From an uncultured Mediterranea sp. (GTDB lineage Bacteria; Bacteroidota; Bacteroidia; Bacteroidales; Bacteroidaceae): a stretch of DNA of 52,563 nucleotides. Position numbers and translations under genes: made by a program. The stretch spans positions 1 to 52,563 of the forward strand of contig CALZEQ010000020.1 in assembly GCA_945641355.1 (NCBI GenBank), in the 5' to 3' direction. Under the pieces are notes generated by a model. That model saw only the letters and a list, made by a program, of their open reading frames with translations. It had not been told where the DNA came from and did no database searches. Below, one piece after another: positions 26,990-35,787 of this stretch. Within the stretch, counting starts at the first letter, position 1, and every line of letters starts with the position of its first letter.

Positions 26990-29956
26990 CTAATCGTCGA
27001 GATAGACCGACTGGAACGGGCAATCCTGCAGGTACGGAAATCCGTTGTTCATCGTCCCATCCGAGTCGATGGCCCATACCTTATTGAAGTCAAAATTATT
27101 GAATGTTGCCTTATCCTTTTTCTGACTTGCCTTAAAAGACTTATCTCTATTTTTCCAATGCTTGCCAGTACCTTCCAGATAGTAAAGGTCGTGCGTGTAT
27201 AGGATGCCGCTGCTGGGGCGGGTACCCACCACGCCATTGCCATGGATGACATGGCCTATGTTGATGCAGCGCACAATCTCACCATAGTGGTCGATGCGTC
27301 CTACGACTCCGCCTGTGTTATGGGTATGTTTGGTTGTCACACTGTCGGCATTGTAGCAGTCGTGCGTCATCCAGTGGGTAGGATCACCGTCGTGCCCCTC
27401 TTCCTGATAGCCCGCGAGGCCACCTACATGCGAATCATTGTGCCCGGCCGAGATGACACCGCGGTTGCAGCACTCGGCCATCTCCATGTTGGAGTGCACC
27501 TTCACAAAGGAGGCATCTTTTCCTATTCGTCCCACAATACCACCCACTTTGGAGGGTCTCTGGCCACCCGTCACCCTTCCGTGGTTGGCGCTGTGGAAGA
27601 TTCCGGTCTTCGTCCGGTTGCCATGTCCCATGATGCCGCCTACATTGCCCTCCTCGCTGTTGGATACGTTGCCATAGTTGGCACAGTAGTCCAACAACGT
27701 CTCTCTGCCGTCCTGACCGCTGGAGTAACCGACGACACCGCCCACATTCTTGGTGCCGCTTACCTTGCCCACATTCACGGCATACTTCAGGGTGAAGCTA
27801 TCACTGTTCGACGCATTGAGCTGTGTGACGAGATGCCCTATCACACCGCCTGTATAGTTGTCTGCGTTCACATTGGTATAATTGATGAGGTTCTCGAAGG
27901 TACCGCTGACATTTTCCACCCGGCCGGCTATACCTCCTATTTCGTCGCCTGACAGATTCAGGTCCTTCTCTATAGCTATACAGCTGGCACAGTGACTCAA
28001 CGTTGTGCCTTCACCATCCTGCAAGTAACCGACGATGCCACCCACGCGCCCGGTACCACCCACCTGACCGGTGATACAGACATTCTTGATAGAGGAGTGT
28101 TTTGCATAGCCCACAATGCCCCCCATGTTGGTGCCTGTCTTGGTAGCATCGCATTCCACGCTACCTGCATAGTTGCTCTTGAAGGTTGTACTGTTGGGGA
28201 TGCCATCGTCGAAGGCTACGGTGTTGCCACCCTGTATGGTGCAATCCTCTGCGTAGCCCACAAGGCCGCCGATGGATTGGTGGCCTATCACCCTCATATT
28301 TTCAGAAAGGTCAAAGTGGGCAACGTCAAGGGTGTTGCTCTTCAGACTGCCCACGATGCCGCCTGCCTGTTGCGTTCGGGCCGTTACGTTGACATTGATT
28401 CTGTGTATTCCACTGACATTGGTCGTGCCTTGAAGGTAGCCGAACAGTCCTCCTACATTCTCGTCACCGATAACAAATATATCTGCGCTGCTGGATTGTG
28501 CGATACGGTTCGAAATCTCATTCTCCGACAACGAGGAGAACTGCAGAGGACTGGAGCAGGTGAGATGGCCGAAGAATCCGCCTACATGTGTACGACCGCT
28601 GACGGTAGAGTGCTCCTTGTTGTAGCATACGATGAGGTCGGAATTGAGCTGAGCCTTTCCCACCAGTCCGCCCACATAGTCCCCACTGCCGCTTACCGGA
28701 GCGGAGACGGTACAATACGATATCGTGCTTTTGCCCTGTATGGAGGCCTCACCAACAAGGCCTCCCATACAGCTCCCGCCATAAATCACATCTATAGCCT
28801 GACCTACATCGAGCGACCATTGCAGTGTGACATACTGGAGGTCGATAGTGCTTTTCTCGGCATAGCCCACCACGCCACCGCCTTTCCCCACAGAGGCATT
28901 TACAGCGAAGTTTCCCGCACTCGTGCCATCCATAGTTGTCATCTTATTGACCACGATGGTGGCGTTGGTGGCACTGCCCACAAGGCCTCCCACCTTTTCC
29001 GTGCCTTTCACTTCACACAAAAATCCATAATTGGCAACCCGCAGTTCTCCGCTTGCAACTCCCACCAGTCCGCCTATCTCGGTCTTGCAGTCGTGAATGA
29101 ACCCATCCACTGTCACGTTTGACACCGTTACCTTGCCCGATGTAGAACCGGCCAAGGCTCCTCCCTTGTTGCGTACCCAACTGATGGTAGGTTTGATGGT
29201 CAGGTTTTTTATATCAGCACCGTCGAGCAGCTTCGTAAACAGACCCACGTTGTCATCGAATTGGTCTGGCTGTTTTTCTGACCCCTTAAACGTAAACTTA
29301 ATGTAGTGCCCGCCACCATCATAGTGTCCGGCAAACGCCTCTCCCCGATAACCGCGTCCGTTCGTTGCCTCATTTACAAACGGTGCACTAAAGTCGGCTG
29401 TCTGCTTGAAGTAGAGATCCTTTCCATGTGTAGTGTCGCCATCCTTCAGACCTTCCAGAAAGAACAAGAAGTCGTCCTGCCCTTCTATCAGATAGGGGTC
29501 GTCCTTGGTGCCTGTTCCGTTGGTCAGGCAGTACGAATTGGCCACGGCCAGATGGGCGTGCAGCATCTCGTCGCGGAAAGTCACCGTGATGCACTTGTTC
29601 AGCCCCTTGCCGTCCTTCAGAAATCCCCTCATCTCGTAGTCGCTGTCGGGTATGCTTTGTTCAGCCGGAATCTTGAGGGTGATTCTATGCATGCCGTCCG
29701 CGTGCTCGCAGTCGGCCTCAAAACAGAGTTCGCTGTCGTCGGTATGCGAGGTGAGCCTGATGTCGATGGTGCGAACCGAGTCCGGAATGTTCCAGGTGCC
29801 TTCATCCAGTTCGAACGTACTCAGGCGGTAACCGCCGCTCTCGGTAAGCTGCGATCCCAGCGTATTGACACGCCACAAATCGTCGCTGCAGCCACTCACT
29901 GCAGCCAGCAGTGCCAGCAGCAGACAGGACAGAAATAGTTTATAGGTTTTCATCAT
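26990..29956 (-). CDS. Large GLUG-repeat surface lipoprotein
   Basis: The 988 residues have a lipoprotein signal (LAAVSGC, Cys 23). Residues ~25-130 are a beta-sandwich-like domain. From ~190 to the end are some fifteen or more GLUG-type repeats of the form VGGLVGxA, IGGLVGYAED and MGGIVGYAKH, each about 25-45 residues apart and joined by short polar strands. GLUG repeats build beta-solenoids in exported adhesin-like and protease-associated proteins. It is probably anchored in the outer membrane and exposed, but function is unknown. It starts 1 nt after the stop of its paralogue and is the last gene of a three-gene operon. Confidence 0.8.
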   Translation of the reverse strand: MMKTYKLFLSCLLLALLAAVSGCSDDLWRVNTLGSQLTESGGYRLSTFELDEGTWNIPDSVRTIDIRLTSHTDDSELCFEADCEHADGMHRITLKIPAEQSIPDSDYEMRGFLKDGKGLNKCITVTFRDEMLHAHLAVANSYCLTNGTGTKDDPYLIEGQDDFLFFLEGLKDGDTTHGKDLYFKQTADFSAPFVNEATNGRGYRGEAFAGHYDGGGHYIKFTFKGSEKQPDQFDDNVGLFTKLLDGADIKNLTIKPTISWVRNKGGALAGSTSGKVTVSNVTVDGFIHDCKTEIGGLVGVASGELRVANYGFLCEVKGTEKVGGLVGSATNATIVVNKMTTMDGTSAGNFAVNASVGKGGGVVGYAEKSTIDLQYVTLQWSLDVGQAIDVIYGGSCMGGLVGEASIQGKSTISYCTVSAPVSGSGDYVGGLVGKAQLNSDLIVCYNKEHSTVSGRTHVGGFFGHLTCSSPLQFSSLSENEISNRIAQSSSADIFVIGDENVGGLFGYLQGTTNVSGIHRINVNVTARTQQAGGIVGSLKSNTLDVAHFDLSENMRVIGHQSIGGLVGYAEDCTIQGGNTVAFDDGIPNSTTFKSNYAGSVECDATKTGTNMGGIVGYAKHSSIKNVCITGQVGGTGRVGGIVGYLQDGEGTTLSHCASCIAIEKDLNLSGDEIGGIAGRVENVSGTFENLINYTNVNADNYTGGVIGHLVTQLNASNSDSFTLKYAVNVGKVSGTKNVGGVVGYSSGQDGRETLLDYCANYGNVSNSEEGNVGGIMGHGNRTKTGIFHSANHGRVTGGQRPSKVGGIVGRIGKDASFVKVHSNMEMAECCNRGVISAGHNDSHVGGLAGYQEEGHDGDPTHWMTHDCYNADSVTTKHTHNTGGVVGRIDHYGEIVRCINIGHVIHGNGVVGTRPSSGILYTHDLYYLEGTGKHWKNRDKSFKASQKKDKATFNNFDFNKVWAIDSDGTMNNGFPYLQDCPFQSVYLDD

Positions 29957-29957
29957 C

Positions 29958-32945
29958 TTATTTGTTTATCGTTTTTTGCATGGCCGAGTTCATGGGTACA
30001 GGGAAGTAGCCCGGCGTAGCGGTCACTGTCCAGAGCGAGCCATCGTTATTCATATCCCAGCCCGAATAGTTGCCCGCAGCACAGAGCTGCCCGAACTCCA
30101 ATCCCTTGGCCGCGAATTCACTATACGTCCGTCCCAATTCCTCTCTTTGATCCTCGTACCACCCGAAGTAGAAGTGATTGCCGATGAAGTCGGCCGAGAG
30201 GTTCGCCGATAGCGCGACGGGGTCGTTCCAGCCGTTGCCCACACTCATGCAGCGGGCAATTTCGCATCCCGCGCTGGCATATCCCAGCACGGCTCCGGCC
30301 TTGGAGTCATACAAATCGCCCTTGCCGGCACTCAAGCAGTCGCTTACGTAGCAGTTCTGGTGGGCATAGCCTATCACTCCTCCTCCATGGGCTATTTTAT
30401 TGTAGTGCAAAGTACCGATGTTGGCACACTGGCTCACCACCACCACGTTCTGCGTGTAGTTCTGGCAGCCCTCGGTAATGGCATTGGCTCCTCCGATGAT
30501 GCTCGATACCGACCCTCCTAACAGGGCAAGCAACGGAGCCGTGGTTCCCCCTGTGGGAACCATGCTGACGATGATAGCGGCACCGGTAACAAGCACGCAT
30601 ACGCCTGCGATAACCTTGTGTGCGATTTCCTCTACCCGCTTTGAGTGTTCCAGTTTGCCGAGACGCTTCTCGCGTGCCTCGTTCATGTTGTAATTCACGT
30701 TGCGCGCGTTCTCATCCTGGTCGAACGAGTCGCATACCTTCTTGAAGTTACTCCAATATCCGTCCAGTGCCCCGGCATCCAGCGGAGCGGTCAGCACGTT
30801 CGCGAATTTCACTTCGTCGCGGAACCTCTTCATCGTTTCCTTCACCTCCATGCTTTTATTTTCCACCATCTCCAAGGAGGCTTCGTCTATCCGCAGCTCC
30901 TCCTCGGTCAACATCTTATAGGTGCCCCATCCCAGTCCGTAGAAGAGGTCGTAGGCCAGGGTACCGGCATCGAGCAACGTTTCGCCGATGTGCATGACGT
31001 GTACAAACTTGGAGAGGGCCGACCCTGCAGCCAGTGCCGACCCGCTGTAGCTGATGAGCGGCGACACAAATCCCATCACCATCTCCGCTGCACCTATCAC
31101 GCAGAGGGCGATGTCATCGTCCGACCACTTGCGGGGTGCACCGATTTCACCTATCACACCTCCTGCCGTAGTACAGTCGGAACAGCTTACCTTCCCGAGA
31201 TTGCAGCAATAGTCCACTACGGTGTAGTTGCCGGCCTTCCCCACAATGCCGCCTACGGTGTGTCCGTTGATATCCACCTCTTCCAGATTTTGGCAGGCAT
31301 AGAAGTTGCCCCAATTGGTCTTGCCCACGATACCGCCTGCTGTACCCACATTGCCGCCTACATTGCCCTTGTTCATGGCATTGTAGAGCACGGCAATGGA
31401 GGTGTTACCCGCAATGCCGCCCAGATGTCCCTCGGCATAGTAGGCCGAAACAACACCGGTATTATAAACAGAATGGCAGCCGAACTGCGCCTCGCCCACA
31501 ATGCCTCCTACGGCAGTCAGCCCACGTACATAGCCCGTGTTGTAGCAGCACTGGGCAGAGACATCGTTAAATATCAGTCCGTTCTTGGCATCCTGACAGA
31601 TGCGTGTGCTACCTATGATGCCGCCCACGCCCGTATGACCCTCTACCCAGGCCTCGTTGCTGCAGGCCACGACGATGGCCGAGCCCGATCCTCCCGCGAT
31701 ACCTCCGGTACCGAGACAACCCGGGTCGCCGGGATGCCTGATTTCACCGTAGTGGGCGGCTCCCCTCACTTTACCCTGGTTGGAGCAGCCCATCACCAAC
31801 AGCGAGTCTACCGAGCCCGCAATGCCTCCGGCACCAGTATATTGGGCCGTGATGGGAGCGTTATTGGTACATCCCTTCAGTACAGAGCGCGATGCCTTGC
31901 CGCCGCCTCCTAACAGGCCGCCTACACAATAGTCACCACTCACGGTGGTGCCGTCGTTGGTGCAGTCGTTCATCATGATGTCGGTGCTGTAGTCCACCAT
32001 GCCCACCAGTCCTCCTACAGCCAGTCCGTCCGCCGAAGTGGCCACGTAGCTGTTCTTGACGGCGCAGTTGACGAGCGCCACTCTGGTGCGCCTGTTGCCC
32101 ACCGTCACTGCGCAACCCAGCAGCGTACCCACGCCCATGTTGCCCGTCACGTCGGCCGACTGGATGGTGATGTTGCGGAAGACTGCGCTTTCAGCAAAGC
32201 CGAACAGTCCCACACAGGCGTTTTTGCTGAAGGTGGGGCGATTTATCCACAGGTTGGAGATGGTTTTGCCATTGCCGTCGTAGATGCCTCGGAAGGGGCA
32301 GTTCGAGAGGTTGCCTATCGGTATCCACCCCATCGTCCGGTCGGCTCTGATGGATGCAGCCTTCATATCGATATCGGCCGTCTGGCGGAAGTAGGTCCCT
32401 TCGGTCAGCTGCACGTTCGTCTCGTCATCGTTGGTGAAGTCGCGCAGTGCCTTCAGGTTGTCGCTACACGATATGATGTAGGGATCCTCCTTCGTTCCGC
32501 TGCCGAAGAGGCTCATCTCCTGATTGTACGCATCCAGCACCATCGGGGCGTCTGTATTGGCTCCTAACTGGATGCGGCAGCCTAAGCCATACTCCACCCA
32601 AGTGGTATCGGCCGTGGCAGGGTCTATCTCAGCAGCCAGCAGACGCAGCAGCCGGTAGGTGCCGGGGCACAGGCCTACGTCAAGGTGCAGCTCCGACTGC
32701 CCGCCGATGCGCAGGTGACTTCCCTCACGCCGCACCAGGTCGCCATTCTCGGCACTCAGTTCGCACACGAAGTCGGCATATCTGAATCCCTTCATCGGCT
32801 CGCCCAGCGTCAGCAGCTTGTATTCGCCTTCATAACGGTCCGCCCCCACATCAGGGCGTGAATTGGAGTCTGACTCATCGTCGGAACAACTCGCCATTGC
32901 CCAGGCCGCCAGTGCAATGAAGAGGGTGGATATCCATCTGTTCAT
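29958..32945 (-). CDS. GLUG-repeat surface lipoprotein with helical insertion
   Basis: The 995 residues have the lipobox WAMASC (Cys 20). The N-terminal domain resembles that of the downstream paralogue, followed by GLUG repeats to ~600 and again from ~840. Between them, residues ~605-833 are unlike the rest and look alpha-helical. They include hydrophobic stretches (about 612-632, 778-797, 803-820: CVIGAAEMVMGFVSPL, VIAGVCVLVTGAAIIVSMV) flanking charged amphipathic helices (EEELRIDEASLEMVENKS). This could be a membrane-active or coiled helical module on a beta-solenoid stalk, which is inference only. Middle gene of the operon. Confidence 0.78.
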   Translation of the reverse strand: MNRWISTLFIALAAWAMASCSDDESDSNSRPDVGADRYEGEYKLLTLGEPMKGFRYADFVCELSAENGDLVRREGSHLRIGGQSELHLDVGLCPGTYRLLRLLAAEIDPATADTTWVEYGLGCRIQLGANTDAPMVLDAYNQEMSLFGSGTKEDPYIISCSDNLKALRDFTNDDETNVQLTEGTYFRQTADIDMKAASIRADRTMGWIPIGNLSNCPFRGIYDGNGKTISNLWINRPTFSKNACVGLFGFAESAVFRNITIQSADVTGNMGVGTLLGCAVTVGNRRTRVALVNCAVKNSYVATSADGLAVGGLVGMVDYSTDIMMNDCTNDGTTVSGDYCVGGLLGGGGKASRSVLKGCTNNAPITAQYTGAGGIAGSVDSLLVMGCSNQGKVRGAAHYGEIRHPGDPGCLGTGGIAGGSGSAIVVACSNEAWVEGHTGVGGIIGSTRICQDAKNGLIFNDVSAQCCYNTGYVRGLTAVGGIVGEAQFGCHSVYNTGVVSAYYAEGHLGGIAGNTSIAVLYNAMNKGNVGGNVGTAGGIVGKTNWGNFYACQNLEEVDINGHTVGGIVGKAGNYTVVDYCCNLGKVSCSDCTTAGGVIGEIGAPRKWSDDDIALCVIGAAEMVMGFVSPLISYSGSALAAGSALSKFVHVMHIGETLLDAGTLAYDLFYGLGWGTYKMLTEEELRIDEASLEMVENKSMEVKETMKRFRDEVKFANVLTAPLDAGALDGYWSNFKKVCDSFDQDENARNVNYNMNEAREKRLGKLEHSKRVEEIAHKVIAGVCVLVTGAAIIVSMVPTGGTTAPLLALLGGSVSSIIGGANAITEGCQNYTQNVVVVSQCANIGTLHYNKIAHGGGVIGYAHQNCYVSDCLSAGKGDLYDSKAGAVLGYASAGCEIARCMSVGNGWNDPVALSANLSADFIGNHFYFGWYEDQREELGRTYSEFAAKGLEFGQLCAAGNYSGWDMNNDGSLWTVTATPGYFPVPMNSAMQKTINK

Positions 32946-32952
32946 ATCGTTC

Positions 32953-34185
32953 TTATTTTATATTGAATTCAAAACGTTTGTCCCATTCGCGGAGGATGGA
33001 CATAGTGACGTTTTTCTTGCTGAGGTCGAAAATCTCCGACCATTGGGTGAAGCCCGTGGAGAGGGTGTCGCCAGGGCCTTGGGCCACTTGGGTCATCACG
33101 TTCATCCCCTGTTCGAAGGTGGTCTGGTAGCCCAGGTCATAAAGTGTTTTTTTAAGTATCTTGTAGCGGTCCATGCCATGATGGGATTTGTTGTAACCAT
33201 CATCGGTATTGGCCATGGTGGGCGACACGTAGAAGTTGGTTACGTAGCGCAGGGTGTCATGCCCCCTCAGCACCTCCATCTTATTGGGATAGGAATCACC
33301 GGTATTGATGGGGTTGGTGTATTCCACAATGGCATAGTCGCCCGTAGCGTCGGCCATGAAGAAGTGGTAGCTGGCCTGAAATTCGTCCATCACCATATTA
33401 TAGTCTTCCAGCATATGCCATGCCTCCTCCACTGTACTTGCCCTGTCCAGCAGCATGCGCATAGCCACGGTAGTGAAGATGTCCTTCCTGCCCGACTCCT
33501 TCTGCCAGGTGTGGTTGCCGTCCAGCTTCAGCACGCTGATGGCGAAGCCGTCTTCATTGATGCCGTCCAGCAGCAGATAGGGCAGTGCAATCAGCATAGA
33601 GAGGTCTACGTTTTTGGTGGTGTAGAAACCGGTTTCGTAACCTACAAACTGACCGTCGACAAACGATACCGACTTCTTGCCTCCCTTGGGGGCTGTGTGT
33701 ACAGCTATGGCCGGAATCATGATGCGCTCGTCCGTACCGGGTCTGAAGTGGCCGAAGTCAAAGTTGCGGCCCATCAGGTAGTGGCCCGTGCTCTTGTCCG
33801 GGCAGGCAAAGGCACTACAGCCCGCATCGAACGTGAGCCGGAGGTCGGCACCCTTCGTACTTGCATTCTTCGGAGTCTTGGTGTCGAAGAGGTGGTTCTG
33901 TACGAATGCCAACAGGGTACGGGTACTGTTGATTCCGGCATCCAGTGCCTCGTCCAGTTTGTAATCCGTGGTGTAAGTCATTTCGTAGAGACGCCCCTTG
34001 TCGCCCTCCAGATCTCGGAGGGAATAAATCATGGCCAGCTTGTCCTCGTCGGTGATATAAGCGGCATCATTGTCTGTAGGAGTCGGTGCGGGAACCGGAG
34101 AGTCGTCGTCGCTGCAAGCAGTCCACGACAACGTAATCAACATACTGCCTGCCAACAGCATCAGCAGGGATTTTGCGTAATTCAT
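32953..34185 (-). CDS. Linear amide C-N hydrolase (Ntn, choloylglycine/acylase type) lipoprotein
   Basis: The 410 residues start at MNYAKSLLML with the lipobox WTAC (Cys 24). After a ~100-residue N-terminal part comes the Ntn nucleophile Cys123 in AGCSAFACPD, then YLMGRNFDFGHF with the conserved Arg and Asp. DGINEDGFAISVL follows, and the pattern fits penicillin-acylase/ceramidase-like/bile-salt-hydrolase relatives (MEROPS C45/C59). Activation would remove the residues before Cys123, freeing the hydrolase from its lipid anchor unless the halves stay together. It cuts a linear amide bond; the substrate is unknown. First gene of the operon with two GLUG lipoproteins (7 nt and 1 nt gaps). A start at 34200 is also possible. 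Confidence 0.82.
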   Translation of the reverse strand: MNYAKSLLMLLAGSMLITLSWTACSDDDSPVPAPTPTDNDAAYITDEDKLAMIYSLRDLEGDKGRLYEMTYTTDYKLDEALDAGINSTRTLLAFVQNHLFDTKTPKNASTKGADLRLTFDAGCSAFACPDKSTGHYLMGRNFDFGHFRPGTDERIMIPAIAVHTAPKGGKKSVSFVDGQFVGYETGFYTTKNVDLSMLIALPYLLLDGINEDGFAISVLKLDGNHTWQKESGRKDIFTTVAMRMLLDRASTVEEAWHMLEDYNMVMDEFQASYHFFMADATGDYAIVEYTNPINTGDSYPNKMEVLRGHDTLRYVTNFYVSPTMANTDDGYNKSHHGMDRYKILKKTLYDLGYQTTFEQGMNVMTQVAQGPGDTLSTGFTQWSEIFDLSKKNVTMSILREWDKRFEFNIK

Positions 34186-34224
34186 TGTTGCCATAAACAT
34201 AGATTTTAATATAGTATTTCTATG

Positions 34225-34232
34225 CAAATATA
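34225..34232 (-). promoter_or_regulatory. -7 element of the Ntn hydrolase/GLUG operon
   Basis: TATATTTG on the minus strand lies about 25 nt before the alternative start at 34200 and 40 nt before 34185. No -33 TTG is found at the right distance. Confidence 0.4.
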
Positions 34233-34374
34233 GCAAACATCGGTCATGATGCACAGCATCCCCGTTGCCCTCCATTCATATTTTGAAGAGCAGACATTTT
34301 TTTGTTGAATATGCAAAAAGCAGCGATTTGTCTATTCGTCAAATTGCTGTTCAGGCCTATCTGTAAGGGGTGGA

Positions 34375-35493
34375 TTACTCCGTCTGGCTTCTGCGCCAAC
34401 GTGCCGGCGAGCAGCCCTCCCGCTCGCTGAAGGTACGGGTGAAATGGCTCAATGACAGGAAGCCCGCGCTCTCTGCAATCTCCTGTATCTTGCACTGTGG
34501 CTGCTGCTTCATCAGCCGCTTGGCATACCCGATGCGCAGGTCGGCAATCCAGTCGCGGAAACTCACTTGATAGATGTTATTGATATACTCCGACAGGTAG
34601 GTGCGGTTGGTGCAAAGCTGCAGCGACAACTCGTTCAGCGTCAGTCCCGGCTTGCGATAGCCTTCGCTCTCTATCCACTCCCCTACATGGCGTGCGATGT
34701 CCGCATGATAGGCGGGAGTCTCTTCGCCACCTGTAGTGGGCTGCGGCAGGTCGGCCACCGTTTCAATCGGTTCGTTATCCTCCTGAAAAGCATCCTCCAC
34801 CTTCTCGTAAAACAGCATGTAGTTCTGATAGCAGCAATAGAGATAGATGTAGAAGGGCACCGATGACAATACCCAGATGAAGATATGTTCATCGGGCAGG
34901 AACGTCAGCAATCCGCAGCTCACACCGAACCCGATAGCCCAATAGGTGAAAACGGAAAGCCAACGAATATAGGATCCGATATCATCGGAATGGGTATTCT
35001 CAAACATTTTGATAGCTCTGGTATAAGTCCGCAGCAGGCGGACAGAGAGAAACAAACCATAAGCTACCAAGCAGACGGCCAGCACAACCGTCCCCCAAAA
35101 CTGAATGTCCGCATCGGTGAAGCCATGCACTACACAGGCCAGCAGTGCGAATGCCATCCATACGCCCAGATGACAGCCCCATCGCCAGCGGGTGATGTAG
35201 CGGTTGTCCAGCAGCGTCATCATAGCCGAACTGAAAAGCCAATAGCAGAGGCAGTAGGTAACCAGATTCATCAGAATGGTGGCCCCCTGATCCTTCAGAC
35301 GTATGGAAAAGAAGAAGTGTACGGCATAGTTGGCTGCAAGGATGAGCAACGACGCGCCCATCAAGCGTCGCGACAACAGGAAGTTGGCAAAACGCTTCCG
35401 GTCGGGAACGGGTGCCCACAGCATGTGAAACCCGAAAAAGAGCATCAGCGGCAGGGCAATGCAGAGCGAGTAGTGATACAACGATTGATCCAT
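34375..35493 (-). CDS. Membrane-anchored AraC family regulator
   Basis: The 372 residues start with about seven membrane segments in residues 1-235, much like the membrane part of other Bacteroidetes seven-helix AraC regulators. A linker and a C-terminal AraC DNA-binding domain follow: LTLNELSLQLCTNRTYLSEYINNIYQ and IQEIAESAGFLSLSHFTRTFSEREGCSPARWRR. It probably senses a membrane or periplasmic signal. It lies upstream of the Ntn-hydrolase/GLUG operon on the same strand with a 190-bp gap, so that operon is a reasonable target. A -7 element TACTTTTG is on the minus strand at 35536-35529. Confidence 0.85.
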   Translation of the reverse strand: MDQSLYHYSLCIALPLMLFFGFHMLWAPVPDRKRFANFLLSRRLMGASLLILAANYAVHFFFSIRLKDQGATILMNLVTYCLCYWLFSSAMMTLLDNRYITRWRWGCHLGVWMAFALLACVVHGFTDADIQFWGTVVLAVCLVAYGLFLSVRLLRTYTRAIKMFENTHSDDIGSYIRWLSVFTYWAIGFGVSCGLLTFLPDEHIFIWVLSSVPFYIYLYCCYQNYMLFYEKVEDAFQEDNEPIETVADLPQPTTGGEETPAYHADIARHVGEWIESEGYRKPGLTLNELSLQLCTNRTYLSEYINNIYQVSFRDWIADLRIGYAKRLMKQQPQCKIQEIAESAGFLSLSHFTRTFSEREGCSPARWRRSQTE

Positions 35494-35561
35494 ACGACAA
35501 ACAGGTATAATAGTATAACTTTGTAGCGCAAAAGTACGAAATTATCTCGAAATCCATCGTC

Positions 35562-35636
35562 GCAGGCTCGGAATTATTCGTCGGCTTCATCGTGCATCAT
35601 GTAGTAGGTATAGGCAATCTGATGGAAGTATGTAGA
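35562..35636 (-). pseudogene. Remnant of the 3' end of the TPR gene
   Basis: On the minus strand it reads HQIAYTYYMMHDEADE then stops. The intact TPR protein (39410-40525) reads YQIAYTYYMMHDEANE near its end. The DNA from GTGCATCATGTAGTAGG onward is nearly identical. The 19-base 3' flank (gcaggctcggaattattcg, 35562-35580) is identical to that beyond the intact gene, but about 125 nt in between are missing. Confidence 0.7.
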
Positions 35637-35737
35637 GCCTGTTTTAATTTTCCTCAAAAGAAGGCTGAACAAAATTCATACAGGCTCTTATTAGCCTGAT
35701 GAAAATTTTCCCTTTTCGCCGGATTTGTCTATTTTTG
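35634..35737 (+). promoter_or_regulatory. Inverted repeat and -7 element before the 460-residue gene
   Basis: The 9-base arms AGAGCCTGT (35634-35642) and ACAGGCTCT (from about 35681) form an inverted repeat. A -7 element TATTTTTG is at 35730-35737, 50 nt before the ATG; the -33 element is not clear. Confidence 0.45.
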
Positions 35738-35787
35738 CCAGACAATACCTCTTTCAAGGTTTGAATACCAAAGAAAATGAATGACCG

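Noticed and set aside
27992..31913. Long plus-strand frames (27992-29122, 30645-31913) opposite the GLUG genes
   Set aside because: They are the reverse reading of GLUG repeats, giving His/Thr/Ala-rich periodic sequence. They have no start signals or domains.
26990..32945. Periodic DNA that could look like a CRISPR or tandem-repeat array
   Set aside because: The periodicity comes from GLUG protein repeats of variable length (25-45 residues) with divergent DNA. There are no identical direct repeats with regular spacers.
32863..34209. 448-codon open frame on the plus strand
   Set aside because: It mirrors the Ntn hydrolase gene, whose catalytic motifs are intact on the minus strand. The protein-like look (His/Val-rich) is a codon shadow.
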